A stretch of 64,000 bases of DNA from Thiohalocapsa sp. PB-PSB1 (GCA_016745215.1 CP050890.1:7147001-7211000), one strand, 5' to 3'. Counted from the first letter of the stretch, positions 9,282 through 18,628 are shown. The notes: generated by a model not told the origin, from the letters alone. A program made the numbers and translations.

Positions 9282-10697
9282 GTGAAGCTCCAACTCGATT
9301 GGTCCGCCTATCAGGACGCCGGCATGGGCGATGCCTATGCCGATATTCCCCGTCACGGCGGCGACTTTGCGCGAGCCGTGGCGGTCTGCATCAACAGCCG
9401 TCAGTGCGAAGCGTCCGGCAAGCAGGTAATGTGCCCGAGCTTTCAGGTCAGCGGCAATCCTAATCTATCCACTGGCGGACGGGTACGACTGCTCAAGGCT
9501 GCCCTGTCCAACGACCTAGTCGACCAGGCATTGAACGACCCGACCCTGGCCGAGGCGATGGATCTATGTATTGCATGCAAGGGCTGCAAACGCGAGTGTG
9601 AAGCCAATGTGGATATGGCGCTGATCAAGGCCGAATACATGGCCCAGCGCCGCGTGCACCAGGGCTTGAGCGCGCGCGGGCGTTTATTTGCCCATCTGCC
9701 GCGCTGGTTACACCACTGGCCATGGCTCAAGATCATGATGCGATGGCGCAATCGCAGTCCATGGCTGGCCTATATTGGTCGAAGCTGGCTGGGTATGGTC
9801 GCGGACCGACCGCTGCCGGAACCCGCGCGGCAAGCCTTTGACATTTCTCAGGTTTCGTCTAACAATGCTGCTTCCGGCACTGAACCTGGACCCGCATCGG
9901 CTCCCAGCTCGAGCGCTGGCAAGTGCATCGGCAGCGCCGAGAAACTGCCGGAGGTCGTCTTATTCGTTGACACATTTAGCCGCCATTTCGAGCCGGATAT
10001 CGCCCGGGCGGCGATTGCAGTGCTGCATGCGGGCAGCTATTCAGTGTCGATTGCGGAGCCCGCTGTCATGGACGCCAAGGCGATGCGCCCACTGTGCTGC
10101 GGTCGCACCTATCTGGCCCAAGGCTTGATCGACGCTGCGCGCGTTGAGGTTCGGCGTGTGGTCGACGCTCTATTGCCCCATATCAGGGCTGGGCGTACGA
10201 TCGTTGGCCTGGAAGCATCCTGCGTACTCGGCCTGCGCGACGATGCCCGGGCGCTGGGACTCGGAGCGGAGTTGGAGAGCGTTGCGGGCAATGTGCTCTT
10301 GTTCGAGGAGTTTCTCGCCAAGGAGATCATCGCCAAACGTTTGCATCTGCCGCTGCAAGCAATCGGCAGCGGCGCGACCCTGGTGCACGGACATTGCCAT
10401 CAGAAAGCAGTCGGCGCCACCAAGGCCATGCGCCGGGTGCTGAAATTGATTCCTGGACATCAATTCTCGATGATCGAAGCCGGCTGCTGCGGTATGGCCG
10501 GTACCTTCGGGCTGGAAGCCGAGCATGCTGAAATGGCCACCGCGATGGCAGAGCAGGCGCTGATGCCAGCTCTACGTGCCGCCCCGCAAGCCCTTGTTGT
10601 TGCCAACGGTTTCTCCTGCCGAGCGCAGATGCGCGCCCATGGCGACCAGCGCGCACGCCATCTAGCAGTGCTGCTGCGCGACGCGCTTGCAAAATAA
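9282..10697 (+). CDS. Fe-S oxidoreductase with ferredoxin and CCG domains (GlpC-like)
   Basis: Resembles the iron-sulfur half of FAD-linked oxidases of the glycolate/D-lactate dehydrogenase type and GlpC. N-terminal cysteines in CINSRQCEASGKQVMCPSF and the second cluster CIACKGCKRECEANVDM could bind two 4Fe-4S clusters. The C-terminal half has CCG-type motifs LCCGRTYLAQG, GHCHQKAVG and EAGCCGMAGTFG. The FAD domain usually fused or adjacent upstream is absent. GTG 9282 is preferred because GGGAG lies 8 bases upstream; ATG 9246 has its purine run too close. The redox substrate is unknown. Confidence 0.82.
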   Translation: MKLQLDWSAYQDAGMGDAYADIPRHGGDFARAVAVCINSRQCEASGKQVMCPSFQVSGNPNLSTGGRVRLLKAALSNDLVDQALNDPTLAEAMDLCIACKGCKRECEANVDMALIKAEYMAQRRVHQGLSARGRLFAHLPRWLHHWPWLKIMMRWRNRSPWLAYIGRSWLGMVADRPLPEPARQAFDISQVSSNNAASGTEPGPASAPSSSAGKCIGSAEKLPEVVLFVDTFSRHFEPDIARAAIAVLHAGSYSVSIAEPAVMDAKAMRPLCCGRTYLAQGLIDAARVEVRRVVDALLPHIRAGRTIVGLEASCVLGLRDDARALGLGAELESVAGNVLLFEEFLAKEIIAKRLHLPLQAIGSGATLVHGHCHQKAVGATKAMRRVLKLIPGHQFSMIEAGCCGMAGTFGLEAEHAEMATAMAEQALMPALRAAPQALVVANGFSCRAQMRAHGDQRARHLAVLLRDALAK

Positions 10698-10721
10698 CGC
10701 ACGCTTATAAAGAGGCCGCCG

Positions 10722-11051
10722 ATGACCCGTTCCCAGCCTGATTATGATGATTATGCGCAATTGTTCCAGATCTACGGCAAAGATCTAGGGTCTATCTATC
10801 AGGAGCCGGACGACGACCGCTATGCACTCCTATTCGAGCAGGTCGTGCGGCTATTGATCAAACCCTCCCCATTCAATCAATCCCTACCGGAGCCGTTCCG
10901 CATCTCCGCACGGCGCTATCACAACGGCCATCCAGCAACCGTCAAGCATCTTGGCAAGCCCGCCAACCGCAATTTCATGCTCTGCGATCTGCATGACCTG
11001 ATCAAGCTCAAAGGCCGGATGGCGCTCAAGCGCCGAGAGCGTGAGTCCTGA
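10722..11051 (+). CDS. Conserved-looking hypothetical protein, 109 aa
   Basis: Not recognised. The acidic N-terminus (PDYDDYAQLFQIYGKDLG) is followed by a basic C-terminus ending KGRMALKRRERES. No signal peptide, membrane segment or cysteine pair is visible. It starts 24 bases after the Fe-S oxidoreductase gene on the same strand, so it is probably co-transcribed with it. Confidence 0.65.
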   Translation: MTRSQPDYDDYAQLFQIYGKDLGSIYQEPDDDRYALLFEQVVRLLIKPSPFNQSLPEPFRISARRYHNGHPATVKHLGKPANRNFMLCDLHDLIKLKGRMALKRRERES

Positions 11052-11144
11052 TGGAGCGCCTTATGCAGCAGGCTCCCAGTCGCGATTCAGCAAAACATCC
11101 CAGTCTGGTACCGGTTCCCCCTTATCAGCTCCCTGGCAATCGCC

Positions 11145-12689
11145 TCAGCCAGACCTAGCCCTGATTCCGCGCGGAACCACCGCATGCTCGGCGCGCTCGA
11201 ACAGCCAGCTGATGGCAAGTGCAAACAGGGCCGCCGGCACCGCTCCCTCCAGGATCAGCGCGGTATCATCGAGACGAATGCCGGTGAGAATCGGCTGACC
11301 ATATCCGCCCGCGCCAATGAGCGCGCCAAGGGTTGCGGCACCAACGTTGATCACCGCGGCTGTCTTGATGCCGGTCAGGATAGTCGGCATGGCCAACGGC
11401 AATTCAATACGCATCAGTCGCGCTGCGGGTGGCAACCCCAAGGCCTCGGCGGCTTCGCGTAGGGGTGTTGAGATGCCGTTGATTCCAGCATGCGTATTGC
11501 GGACGATGGGCAGTAGGCTGTACAGGAACAGCGCCACCAACGCTGGCCCGGCGCCAATACCAAAAAATGGGATCATGAACACCAACAGGGCTAGCGCGGG
11601 GATGGTCTGGGCGATGCCGACAATCCCGAGCACCAGCTGTCCAAGTCGTCGACGATGAGCGGCGACGATACCAAGGGGCACCGCCACCAGCACTGCTGCC
11701 GTCAGCGAAACGCCCACTAAGATCGTATGCTCCAGGGTGTTACGCAACAGCCGGGCAAACAAGCCCTCGTCGTTGTGATCGAGGTCGATGCCAAGTTCGT
11801 CTCGCAGCAGTTCCGAAGCCACCTCACCCTCGGAGCGGCCATCGATCTTGACCGCGGCATTCAGCCTAATCATCTGCGATGCATCGATCAGCCCGACGCT
11901 GCGCTTCAGCGCCGTGACCGCTGCCGGCAAGCGCTGCTCAAGGTCAATCCGATACAGCAACCAGGCCTGATAGTGGGGAAAGTAGTTGCGATCGTCATGC
12001 AAAGTGCGCAGATCGTAGTAAGCGATTTCGGCATCTGTGGTGTAGAGATCCGTCACGTCCGCATCACCTGATGCCAATGCACGATACGCCAATTCGTGCT
12101 CTATGCCACGTACATCGCGTTGGCGTAAGCCGTAGGCATCCTGGAGCCCTGGCCAGCCGTCGGCACGCTCCATGAACTCGGTGCCAAAACGTAGACGCAG
12201 ATTCGGATGCCCCACCAGATCGGAAATGCGGCTCAGTCCGAGTTCCGCAGCACGTGGCTTAGTGACGCCAAGAGCAAAATTATTCTCGAAGCCGAGGCTG
12301 CCACCAAGACGGATGCCGTCCTCGGCAAGACGTGCAAGCAAACCCTCGCGGGTCAGGGCAGCATCGGAGCCGGCATTGAGTTCGGCATCCGCAAGCACCT
12401 CATGCAGCAGGGTTCCGGAGTATTCCACGTAGGCATCGATCTCGCCGCTGACCAAGGCGTTATAGACAATTCGTGTCCCACCCAGGGCACTGCGATGCCT
12501 GACTGGAATCCCGGCATCGGCAACCAGCCCAGAGAGCACCTCGCCGAGCACGACACCTTCGGTAAACCGCTTGCTGCCGATTGCGACCTTGTCGTCGGTG
12601 CGGGTGCAGGCGGAGAGCAAAAGCGCTAGGATGCACAGCGCCAGCAGGCGTGGGATAGGCGCGGTCAACGTGACAAGCCCATGGCTCAT
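11145..12689 (-). CDS. ABC importer, fused substrate-binding protein and permease (OpuC/ProW-X type)
   Basis: The N-terminus is a lipoprotein-type signal (LALCILALLLSACTR) followed by an OpuAC-like binding domain (IGSKRFTEGVVLGEVL) to about residue 300. The C-terminal ~210 residues form a binding-protein-dependent permease with several membrane helices and the EAA-type loop EAAEALGLPPAARLMRIELPL. This domain order, binding protein first, is the reverse of the better-known permease-first fusions. The likely cargo is a quaternary amine such as glycine betaine or a related compound; the ligand cannot be read from sequence. It overlaps the ATPase gene by 4 bases. Confidence 0.88.
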   Translation of the reverse strand: MSHGLVTLTAPIPRLLALCILALLLSACTRTDDKVAIGSKRFTEGVVLGEVLSGLVADAGIPVRHRSALGGTRIVYNALVSGEIDAYVEYSGTLLHEVLADAELNAGSDAALTREGLLARLAEDGIRLGGSLGFENNFALGVTKPRAAELGLSRISDLVGHPNLRLRFGTEFMERADGWPGLQDAYGLRQRDVRGIEHELAYRALASGDADVTDLYTTDAEIAYYDLRTLHDDRNYFPHYQAWLLYRIDLEQRLPAAVTALKRSVGLIDASQMIRLNAAVKIDGRSEGEVASELLRDELGIDLDHNDEGLFARLLRNTLEHTILVGVSLTAAVLVAVPLGIVAAHRRRLGQLVLGIVGIAQTIPALALLVFMIPFFGIGAGPALVALFLYSLLPIVRNTHAGINGISTPLREAAEALGLPPAARLMRIELPLAMPTILTGIKTAAVINVGAATLGALIGAGGYGQPILTGIRLDDTALILEGAVPAALFALAISWLFERAEHAVVPRGIRARSG

Positions 12690-13522
12690 CGCGGGTCATC
12701 CAGGGCGTCCAGATAGCCGCGTTGTGCGCGCACGAACTGCTCGACGAATGGTTCCGCCGGCTTGGATACCATGTTTTGCAGGCTGCCCACTTGAACCAAT
12801 CGACCGGCGCGCATCAATGCGATGGTCTGTGCCAAAAATCCGGCCTCCGCCAGATCATGAGTGACAATCACGACCGTCTTACCCAAGGTCGCGAACACCT
12901 GCTTGAGATCCTCTTGCAGATCAAAACGGATCATCGGATCAAGCGCACCCAGAGGTTCATCCAATAAGAGCACTTCCGGATCGAGCATCAGCGCACGCAT
13001 TAAACTAACACGCTGGTTTTGACCTCCGGAAAGTTCTAGCGGATAGCGGTTGAGTGCATCAAACGGGAAATGTGCCAGTTCCGCCAATTCCGCGAGTCGG
13101 GCTTCGATGCATTCCCGATCCCAACCCAGATGTTGCGCCATCAGCGTCACGTTTTCTCGGGCTGTCAGATGAGGAAATAACCCCCCTTGTTGGATGACAT
13201 AGCCCATGCGCTTTCTCACATCGGCCAAGATGCCGGCATGCAATGTTTGCTCATGGAACAACACATGCCCGGCATCCGGCTCGATGAGACCGATGAGCAT
13301 TCGCAACAGCGTTGATTTGCCACAACCGGAAGGGCCAATCAAGGCCGTGGTGAGCCCGGATTTGAAGCCTAGAGTGATGTCATCCAGAGCCAGTGTATCG
13401 GCATAGCGCTTGCTGACCCGATCAAGCCGGAAGACGGTCGAAGAACCGGCAACCCTCGGCAGCCCGAAAGCGAGTCCATTATTTGTCGAAATCGGCGCCT
13501 GGGCAGACCGCTTGTTGCTCAT
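12686..13522 (-). CDS. ABC transporter ATPase, glycine betaine/proline type
   Basis: Energises the fused importer encoded immediately downstream. Walker A is GPSGCGKST, the ABC signature LSGGQNQRVSLMRAL, and Walker B is VLLLDEPLGALD with the H-loop in IVTHDLAEAGFLA. No C-terminal CBS pair, which OpuA/ProV enzymes use for ionic-strength sensing, is seen in the 278 residues; the protein is closer to OpuC/EgtV-sized ATPases. The start codon directly abuts the receiver-gene stop. Confidence 0.92.
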   Translation of the reverse strand: MSNKRSAQAPISTNNGLAFGLPRVAGSSTVFRLDRVSKRYADTLALDDITLGFKSGLTTALIGPSGCGKSTLLRMLIGLIEPDAGHVLFHEQTLHAGILADVRKRMGYVIQQGGLFPHLTARENVTLMAQHLGWDRECIEARLAELAELAHFPFDALNRYPLELSGGQNQRVSLMRALMLDPEVLLLDEPLGALDPMIRFDLQEDLKQVFATLGKTVVIVTHDLAEAGFLAQTIALMRAGRLVQVGSLQNMVSKPAEPFVEQFVRAQRGYLDALDDPR

Positions 13523-13882
13523 TTAACGATCGAGTTGTTCCATCATTTCGTCGACGTCGGAAAACGAGAACGGCTTATGCAACACACCGACCACATTGAG
13601 TTCCGCTAAGCGGGCGGATTCCTCTGCCGCCAACTCCGGAAAACCGGTGACGATAATGGCGCGGACTTGGTCGTACTTTTCGCGCAACCGCGCAAGCAGA
13701 TCGACGCCATCCAGTTTCGGCAACACCATGTCGATGACAAGCAGATCAAACTGATCGCGCTCGCAAAATACCTCGGCCATGTGGCCATCGAAGGCAGCGA
13801 CAACGGTATGACCACGCGCCACCAGATGGTCGGCAAGGATGGTAGCCAGGAGGCGATTGTCGTCAATAACAAGTATTCTCAT
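13523..13882 (-). CDS. Stand-alone response-regulator receiver domain
   Basis: CheY-like, 119 residues with no output domain. The acidic pair is at D7-D8 (VIDDNRLL), the phospho-acceptor is D51 (LLVIDMVLPK), T79 is the conserved Thr and K103 (HKPFSF) the conserved Lys, so phosphorylation should be possible. It overlaps the PAS-like gene upstream by 4 bases and abuts the ABC ATPase gene downstream. No histidine kinase is nearby. Confidence 0.92.
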   Translation of the reverse strand: MRILVIDDNRLLATILADHLVARGHTVVAAFDGHMAEVFCERDQFDLLVIDMVLPKLDGVDLLARLREKYDQVRAIIVTGFPELAAEESARLAELNVVGVLHKPFSFSDVDEMMEQLDR

Positions 13883-14562
13883 GCCGGATCTCGTGCCTGC
13901 CGAGCAAACCTCGACATGCGCTCGCTGCAGTTAGGGCAAATACCATGACTGATGCAGGGCAGTGAATCCGCGGCAAACAGCCGCAGCTTCGTCACGGCCT
14001 GTTCCACCTCGACCCAGGTTTGATCTGCCAATGCCGATTTGCACCAGCTGCAGACCAGAAGGGTGTCGCTGGAGCGTGTCGCTTGTCGGCTGTCCAACAA
14101 GGCTATCGGTTCACGCCATTCCATATGCAACACGCGGCTACGAAACTCGAACTGTTTGAACGCATCCTGGTATTGCATCCGCATTTCCATCAGTCGACGA
14201 CAGTCCGGCGAATCGCAGCGATAGCCAAAGCGAGCCACGCGACCGGATTCCCGAACGCGCTCCATCAACAGAGAATACAGATGGCGTGTCTGCGGATCTG
14301 TAATCACGGCATTCAGGTTTGAGCCAAGCGCCTTTGTACCCCCGAGTGCCCAGTTATTCTCCATGGCAAACTCCTTCCAGGCGGAATTGACAAAGCAGAT
14401 GCGACCGTCCAGATCGGTACAATGGATGAATTCGCGGTGATCAGATTGATTATTCATTCGATTCTCCACGTGCGCGGTGGGCCATGATCCGCTGAGGTCG
14501 AGCATGAATGTATCATTGCCCAAGATCTCTGCCATATTCTCTACAGTGACCATACCCTCCAT
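13879..14562 (-). CDS. PAS-like sensor protein with C-terminal cysteine cluster
   Basis: The segment HCTDLDGRICFVNSAWKEFA looks like the start of a PAS fold. The C-terminus carries VCSWCKSAL and ISHGICPNC, a paired-cysteine ending seen in some PAS and response-regulator proteins and possibly zinc-binding. No kinase, cyclase or DNA-binding domain is visible in 227 residues. ATG further in, before NNQSDHREF, is an alternative start. Heads a four-gene operon with the receiver and ABC importer, which suggests joint sensing and uptake. Confidence 0.78.
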   Translation of the reverse strand: MEGMVTVENMAEILGNDTFMLDLSGSWPTAHVENRMNNQSDHREFIHCTDLDGRICFVNSAWKEFAMENNWALGGTKALGSNLNAVITDPQTRHLYSLLMERVRESGRVARFGYRCDSPDCRRLMEMRMQYQDAFKQFEFRSRVLHMEWREPIALLDSRQATRSSDTLLVCSWCKSALADQTWVEVEQAVTKLRLFAADSLPCISHGICPNCSERMSRFARQARDPA

Positions 14563-14652
14563 AATAAGAGGCTAGCACGCAGACAGCGTTCCTCGTTTTT
14601 CGTCGCTATACCAGTCCGCGATAACCTCTGATAGGTTGTTTCTGAATTGTCT

Positions 14653-15771
14653 CTAAGCCGCTTTGGGTTTACTCCAGGTGTATACGGACGTTACGGCGTA
14701 GTTCCAGACAGCGCCGACAACGATGCCGATCAGCGCCGAGCTGATCCAACCCGCTGTATTCGCCTCGAACAGATAGGTTGCAATGCCGACATTCGAAATC
14801 GCACCAATCGAACAGGCGATACTGAAGGAGATCCAGCCCTTGACGAGCCCCCACCCCTCGAGGCGGCGATCTCGGTAGGTGAACAGGTTATTAATAAAAA
14901 AGTTGCTGGTCATTGCCACAAGAGCCGCGATACCTTGCCCCACTGCAAAGCTAAAGCCAGCACCTTGAAACGCAAGCCAAAGCACTGCCATATGCACAAA
15001 GACGCCGAGTCCGCCAATCATAGCAAAAGGTATGAAACGTACTGGTACATAGCGCCCGAGGGATTTATCCAGCAGTAGCATCAGGTATTCCCAAATAACC
15101 ATGCTATCGAGTTTACTCTCGCCTGCCTGCCGAGCGCGAAATGTGTAGGGCAGTTCCCTAACGCGAAGAACCTGCTTTGTAGATGATATGATATCCAATA
15201 ATATTTTGAATCCAATCGCGGAAAGATTTGGAAGAGCCTCATGCAAAATATCCCGCCTCAGCATGAAAAATCCGCTCATAGGGTCTTGCAACGGTGTCTT
15301 CAGTATCCACTCGGAGAGCCGGGTGGCAAAGCGGCTAGCAAAGGCCCGATCTGCTGACCAGGCTCCAGTACTTCCACCTGGCACATATCGGCTGCCGATC
15401 GCCATATCCAGGGAGTCAGCTTTGAGAGCTGTCAGCATAGCCGGCAGGAGTTGCTCGTCGTGTTGCAGGTCTGCATCCATCACCGCTAGATAGGGGGCAG
15501 AAGATGACAACATACCTTCGATGCACGCGCTGGCAAGCCCTCGGCGGCCAACCCGATGCAGCACGCGTACTCGACGATCAGCACGGGCGATTTCGCGCAC
15601 ACGGTCTGCAGTACCGTCCTGCGAGTCATCATCGACAAAAATCGCCTCCCACTCAATACCTTGGAGACAACTATGGAGTCGAGTCACCAACGCGCTGATA
15701 TTATCGCGCTCGTTGTAGGTTGGTAAGATGACAGAAAGCTCGACACCTGGTTCAGAACGCTGTTCAGCCAC
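14653..15771 (-). CDS. Glycosyltransferase (polyprenol-phosphate sugar synthase type) fused to GtrA domain
   Basis: Residues 1 to about 230 are a GT2 domain with SVILPTYNERDNI, FVDDDSQDGTAD and the metal-binding MDADLQHDEQ, as in dolichol-phosphate mannose synthases. The remainder is a GtrA-like domain of four hydrophobic segments ending VTSVYTWSKPKAA. Such fusions load a sugar onto undecaprenyl phosphate and may help flip it for cell-surface glycan modification. Isolated here: 476 bases before ndk on the other strand. Confidence 0.9.
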   Translation of the reverse strand: MAEQRSEPGVELSVILPTYNERDNISALVTRLHSCLQGIEWEAIFVDDDSQDGTADRVREIARADRRVRVLHRVGRRGLASACIEGMLSSSAPYLAVMDADLQHDEQLLPAMLTALKADSLDMAIGSRYVPGGSTGAWSADRAFASRFATRLSEWILKTPLQDPMSGFFMLRRDILHEALPNLSAIGFKILLDIISSTKQVLRVRELPYTFRARQAGESKLDSMVIWEYLMLLLDKSLGRYVPVRFIPFAMIGGLGVFVHMAVLWLAFQGAGFSFAVGQGIAALVAMTSNFFINNLFTYRDRRLEGWGLVKGWISFSIACSIGAISNVGIATYLFEANTAGWISSALIGIVVGAVWNYAVTSVYTWSKPKAA

Positions 15772-16247
15772 GTGGGGCTCCCGCTACTACAGTACGGAAA
15801 TCCCCAATGCCTAGTCGGAAGAGCAAACGGGGAAGATAACTTGAATATGCGACAAGAAATAACAAAATGTGTTTAAGTGGATGTCAGGCGGAAGTATAGG
15901 GCGCGCAGATGGTGTTGCGCAAGAATCATCCGCGGGGAACAATATAGAGATGTTTTTAGTCTCAGCTTCGCCGTTCGCTTGGTCGATCAATCCTGTATCA
16001 TTTACCCATCACGGGCCATGGCGCAGGGCAACGAGTTAAGATAGACCGTGACGGTCTAAACTGCGTACAATCCAGCGCTGTGCTTGAAAAACGGAAGCGA
16101 TGACCTCTGAGAACTCGCTCACACTGTCGCAGCCCATCGCACTGACTGCTGGCCTTGCCAACGCATTTTAAATCAGCGGATCTTTGTCAGCGAGCTGACC
16201 GCTTCATCCCGAACCAAACCTAGTGAATACAGCCAGTCGGAGTTACC
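15772..16247. other. Intergenic stretch before ndk
   Basis: Divergent promoter space for the glycosyltransferase and ndk genes. It contains the perfect palindrome at 16042-16058 (separate entry). No small gene was recognised. The base composition is lower in GC at 15840-15960 than in the flanking genes. Confidence 0.5.
16042..16058. promoter_or_regulatory. 17-bp perfect palindrome, candidate operator
   Basis: TAGACCGTGACGGTCTA has 8-base perfectly complementary arms around a central G. The size and arm spacing fit binding sites of dimeric repressors such as the TetR family, which is inference. It lies about 190 bases before ndk. No regulator gene is adjacent. Confidence 0.5.
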
Positions 16248-16676
16248 ATGCCCGTCGAACAAACCCTGTCTATCATTAAACCCAACGCCGTCGCCAAGAA
16301 TGTCATCGGCCAGATTTGCGCACGTTTTGAAGATGGCGGTCTGCAGATCGTCGCGGCTCGAATGTTACACCTGAGCCGCGAGCAGGGTGCTGCCTTCTAC
16401 GCGGAACATCAAGGCAAAGGATTTTTCGACGAACTGATCGACTTCATGACGTCTGGTCCCTGCATGGTGATGGTGCTGGAGGGCGACAACGCCATCGCTC
16501 GCAACCGTGAGATCATGGGTGCCACCAACCCGGCCGATGCCGCACCAGGTACACTGCGCGCTGACTTCGCCGATTCCTTTACCGAAAACGCGGTGCATGG
16601 CTCTGATGCGCCGGCCACCGCCGAGCGCGAAATCGGCTTCTTTTTCCCGGACGGCATCTGTAAGCGCACCCGCTGA
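16248..16676 (+). CDS. ndk: Nucleoside diphosphate kinase
   Basis: Transfers phosphate between nucleoside di- and triphosphates. Opens MPVEQTLSIIKPNAV, and the active histidine sits in TENAVHGSDAP near residue 118. The 142-residue length is normal. GGAG lies 6 bases before the ATG. Head of the conserved run ndk-rlmN-pilW-rodZ-hisS-yfgM-bamB-der. Confidence 0.97.
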   Translation: MPVEQTLSIIKPNAVAKNVIGQICARFEDGGLQIVAARMLHLSREQGAAFYAEHQGKGFFDELIDFMTSGPCMVMVLEGDNAIARNREIMGATNPADAAPGTLRADFADSFTENAVHGSDAPATAEREIGFFFPDGICKRTR

Positions 16677-16714
16677 GCCGGCTTAGCTATGCCATTCCCG
16701 CACAATCAGCCAGC

Positions 16715-17872
16715 ATGAGTAGCGATCCCATTATAAACGGCAATTCGACCATCTCCCCGCGCTCCAGTGTACCTAGTTCGACGCAACCGATGAAACAGCG
16801 CATTGATCTAATGGGCCTTGATCGCGGAGAAAGCGAGGCGTTAGTCAGTGCTTGGGGCCTAAAACCCTTTCATGGTCGCAACCTATTCAAATGGATTCAT
16901 AAGCATACTGTGCTCGACTTCGATGCCATGTCGGACCTATCGAAGGCAGTGCGTGGGCGGCTCCAACGCGAGGCCCAAATCACCATACCACGTGCGGTCG
17001 CAGAGGAGCCATCGGCGGACGGCACGATAAAATGGGTCTTGCAGCTCGCCGATGGCCAGCGTGTGGAGACAGTCTTCATCCCGGAAGAAGGTCGAAGCAC
17101 GCTTTGTGTTTCATCCCAGGTTGGCTGTGCACTTGAATGCCGTTTCTGTGCCACCGCGCGTCAAGGTTTTAATCGCAATCTCAGCAGCAGCGAAATCATC
17201 GGGCAGCTTTGGTACGCCAAGCATAGGCTGGGACGCACACCAACCAACATCGTGATGATGGGCATGGGGGAGCCGCTTGCAAACTTCGAGGCAGTCGTCA
17301 GGGCGATGAATGTCATGCAGGACGATTTCGCCTACATGCTGGCTAAACAGCGGGTGACTCTATCGACCTCCGGAATCGTACCCAATATCCAGCGCTTAGC
17401 CAAAGTCAGCGATGTTTCATTGGCAGTGTCCCTGCACGCACCAGACAACGCATTGCGCGACCAGCTCGTCCCCATTAACCGCAAATACCCACTGGAGCAA
17501 CTTATCCCAGCATGCCGCGCTTATCTGCGCGGCGAAAAGCGCCGACGCATCACCTGGGAGTATGTCATGCTCGACAATGTCAACGACAGCGATCGCCACG
17601 CCAAGGCGCTGATTCGATTACTCGAGGGTACGCCATCAAAGGTGAATCTGATCCCTTTCAATCCGTTCCCCAACAGCGGCTTTGCCAGCAGCCCAAAGGA
17701 ACGTATCGATGCTTTTCGAATGCGTCTGATCCGCTCCGGCTTAGTCGCCACCACGCGCAAGACCAGGGGCGACGAGATCGCAGCCGCCTGCGGACAGCTG
17801 ATCGGCCGTGTACAAGATCGCAGCCGGCGCCATATCTCGATATCGGTCGACGGCCTGGCACGAGCGCGATGA
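16715..17872 (+). CDS. rlmN: Dual-specificity 23S rRNA/tRNA adenine-C2 methyltransferase RlmN
   Basis: Radical-SAM enzyme that methylates A2503 of 23S rRNA and A37 of some tRNAs. The cluster-binding CxxxCxxC is in CALECRFCATARQGF. MMGMGEPLANFEAVV and the C-terminal RGDEIAAACGQL containing the methyl-carrying cysteine are present. An ATG at 16790, before KQRIDLMGLDR, matches family N-termini better than 16715, so the first 25 residues are doubtful. Stop overlaps the pilW start (ATGA). Confidence 0.96.
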   Translation: MSSDPIINGNSTISPRSSVPSSTQPMKQRIDLMGLDRGESEALVSAWGLKPFHGRNLFKWIHKHTVLDFDAMSDLSKAVRGRLQREAQITIPRAVAEEPSADGTIKWVLQLADGQRVETVFIPEEGRSTLCVSSQVGCALECRFCATARQGFNRNLSSSEIIGQLWYAKHRLGRTPTNIVMMGMGEPLANFEAVVRAMNVMQDDFAYMLAKQRVTLSTSGIVPNIQRLAKVSDVSLAVSLHAPDNALRDQLVPINRKYPLEQLIPACRAYLRGEKRRRITWEYVMLDNVNDSDRHAKALIRLLEGTPSKVNLIPFNPFPNSGFASSPKERIDAFRMRLIRSGLVATTRKTRGDEIAAACGQLIGRVQDRSRRHISISVDGLARAR

Positions 17873-18612
17873 AACAACTTACCGCCGCGTTCTTCGGCTG
17901 TTTGCTTTTAACGGCCTGCGCAGGTGGGGCTGCAAAGAAATCCGGCGCAAACGGCACGGCAGACGAAAGTCCGGCCGACCTCTATGTGAATATGGCGGCT
18001 GCCTACTATCAACGCGGGCAAATGGACGCGGCACTCGAGCGTGCTCTACAGGGTTTGGCGGAAGATAGGCGAAACCCGCGCGTACATTACGTGCTTGGCA
18101 TCATCTATCAACGCCTGGGCAAGACAGACGAAGCACGGCAGCGATTCGCCGAGGCGGTCCGCATCGAACCAAAAAACCCGGATTTCCTGAATGCACACGG
18201 ATCAATGCTCTGTCTCGAACGTAAATACAGCGAGGCGATTGCACAATTCGAGCTGGCATTACAAGATCCCCTGTACAGCACGCCGGAGGTGGCCCGAATG
18301 AACGCAGCGGATTGCGCGCGACGCGCGAATCGCCGCCGCGAATCGGAGCAATACATGCGCGAGGCACTATCGGCTAATCCGAACTATGCTCCAGCGCTGC
18401 TCGCCATGGCGAATCTCAACTTTGACCGCGGCAACTATCAGGATGCCAGAAATTATATGGCCCGCTACTCCCGCGTCGGGCAGGCTACGCCCGCAGCATT
18501 ACTGCTCGCGACTCGCATCGAAGCACGGATTGGCAATGCAAAAGGCGCCAAGGCCCTCGCCGATTCGCTACGAAAACGGTTCCCGGACTCGCCCGAAGTC
18601 ATGCAACTTTGA
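17869..18612 (+). CDS. pilW: Type IV pilus biogenesis/stability lipoprotein PilW (PilF)
   Basis: Outer-membrane lipoprotein needed for assembly of the PilQ secretin in type IV pili. It has a lipoprotein signal with lipobox LLTAC at about residue 17, followed by TPR repeats across the 247-residue protein (AYYQRGQMDAALERALQGL, LGIIYQRLGKTDEARQRF). The start at 17869 is set by the signal peptide and by 4-base overlap with rlmN. Position in the ndk-der run supports the call. Confidence 0.94.
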   Translation: MKQLTAAFFGCLLLTACAGGAAKKSGANGTADESPADLYVNMAAAYYQRGQMDAALERALQGLAEDRRNPRVHYVLGIIYQRLGKTDEARQRFAEAVRIEPKNPDFLNAHGSMLCLERKYSEAIAQFELALQDPLYSTPEVARMNAADCARRANRRRESEQYMREALSANPNYAPALLAMANLNFDRGNYQDARNYMARYSRVGQATPAALLLATRIEARIGNAKGAKALADSLRKRFPDSPEVMQL

Positions 18613-18628
18613 CAACAATGCCTAACCC

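Noticed and set aside
8871..9356. 161-residue minus-strand open frame
   Set aside because: It overlaps the start of the Fe-S protein and has no coherent domain or codon pattern.
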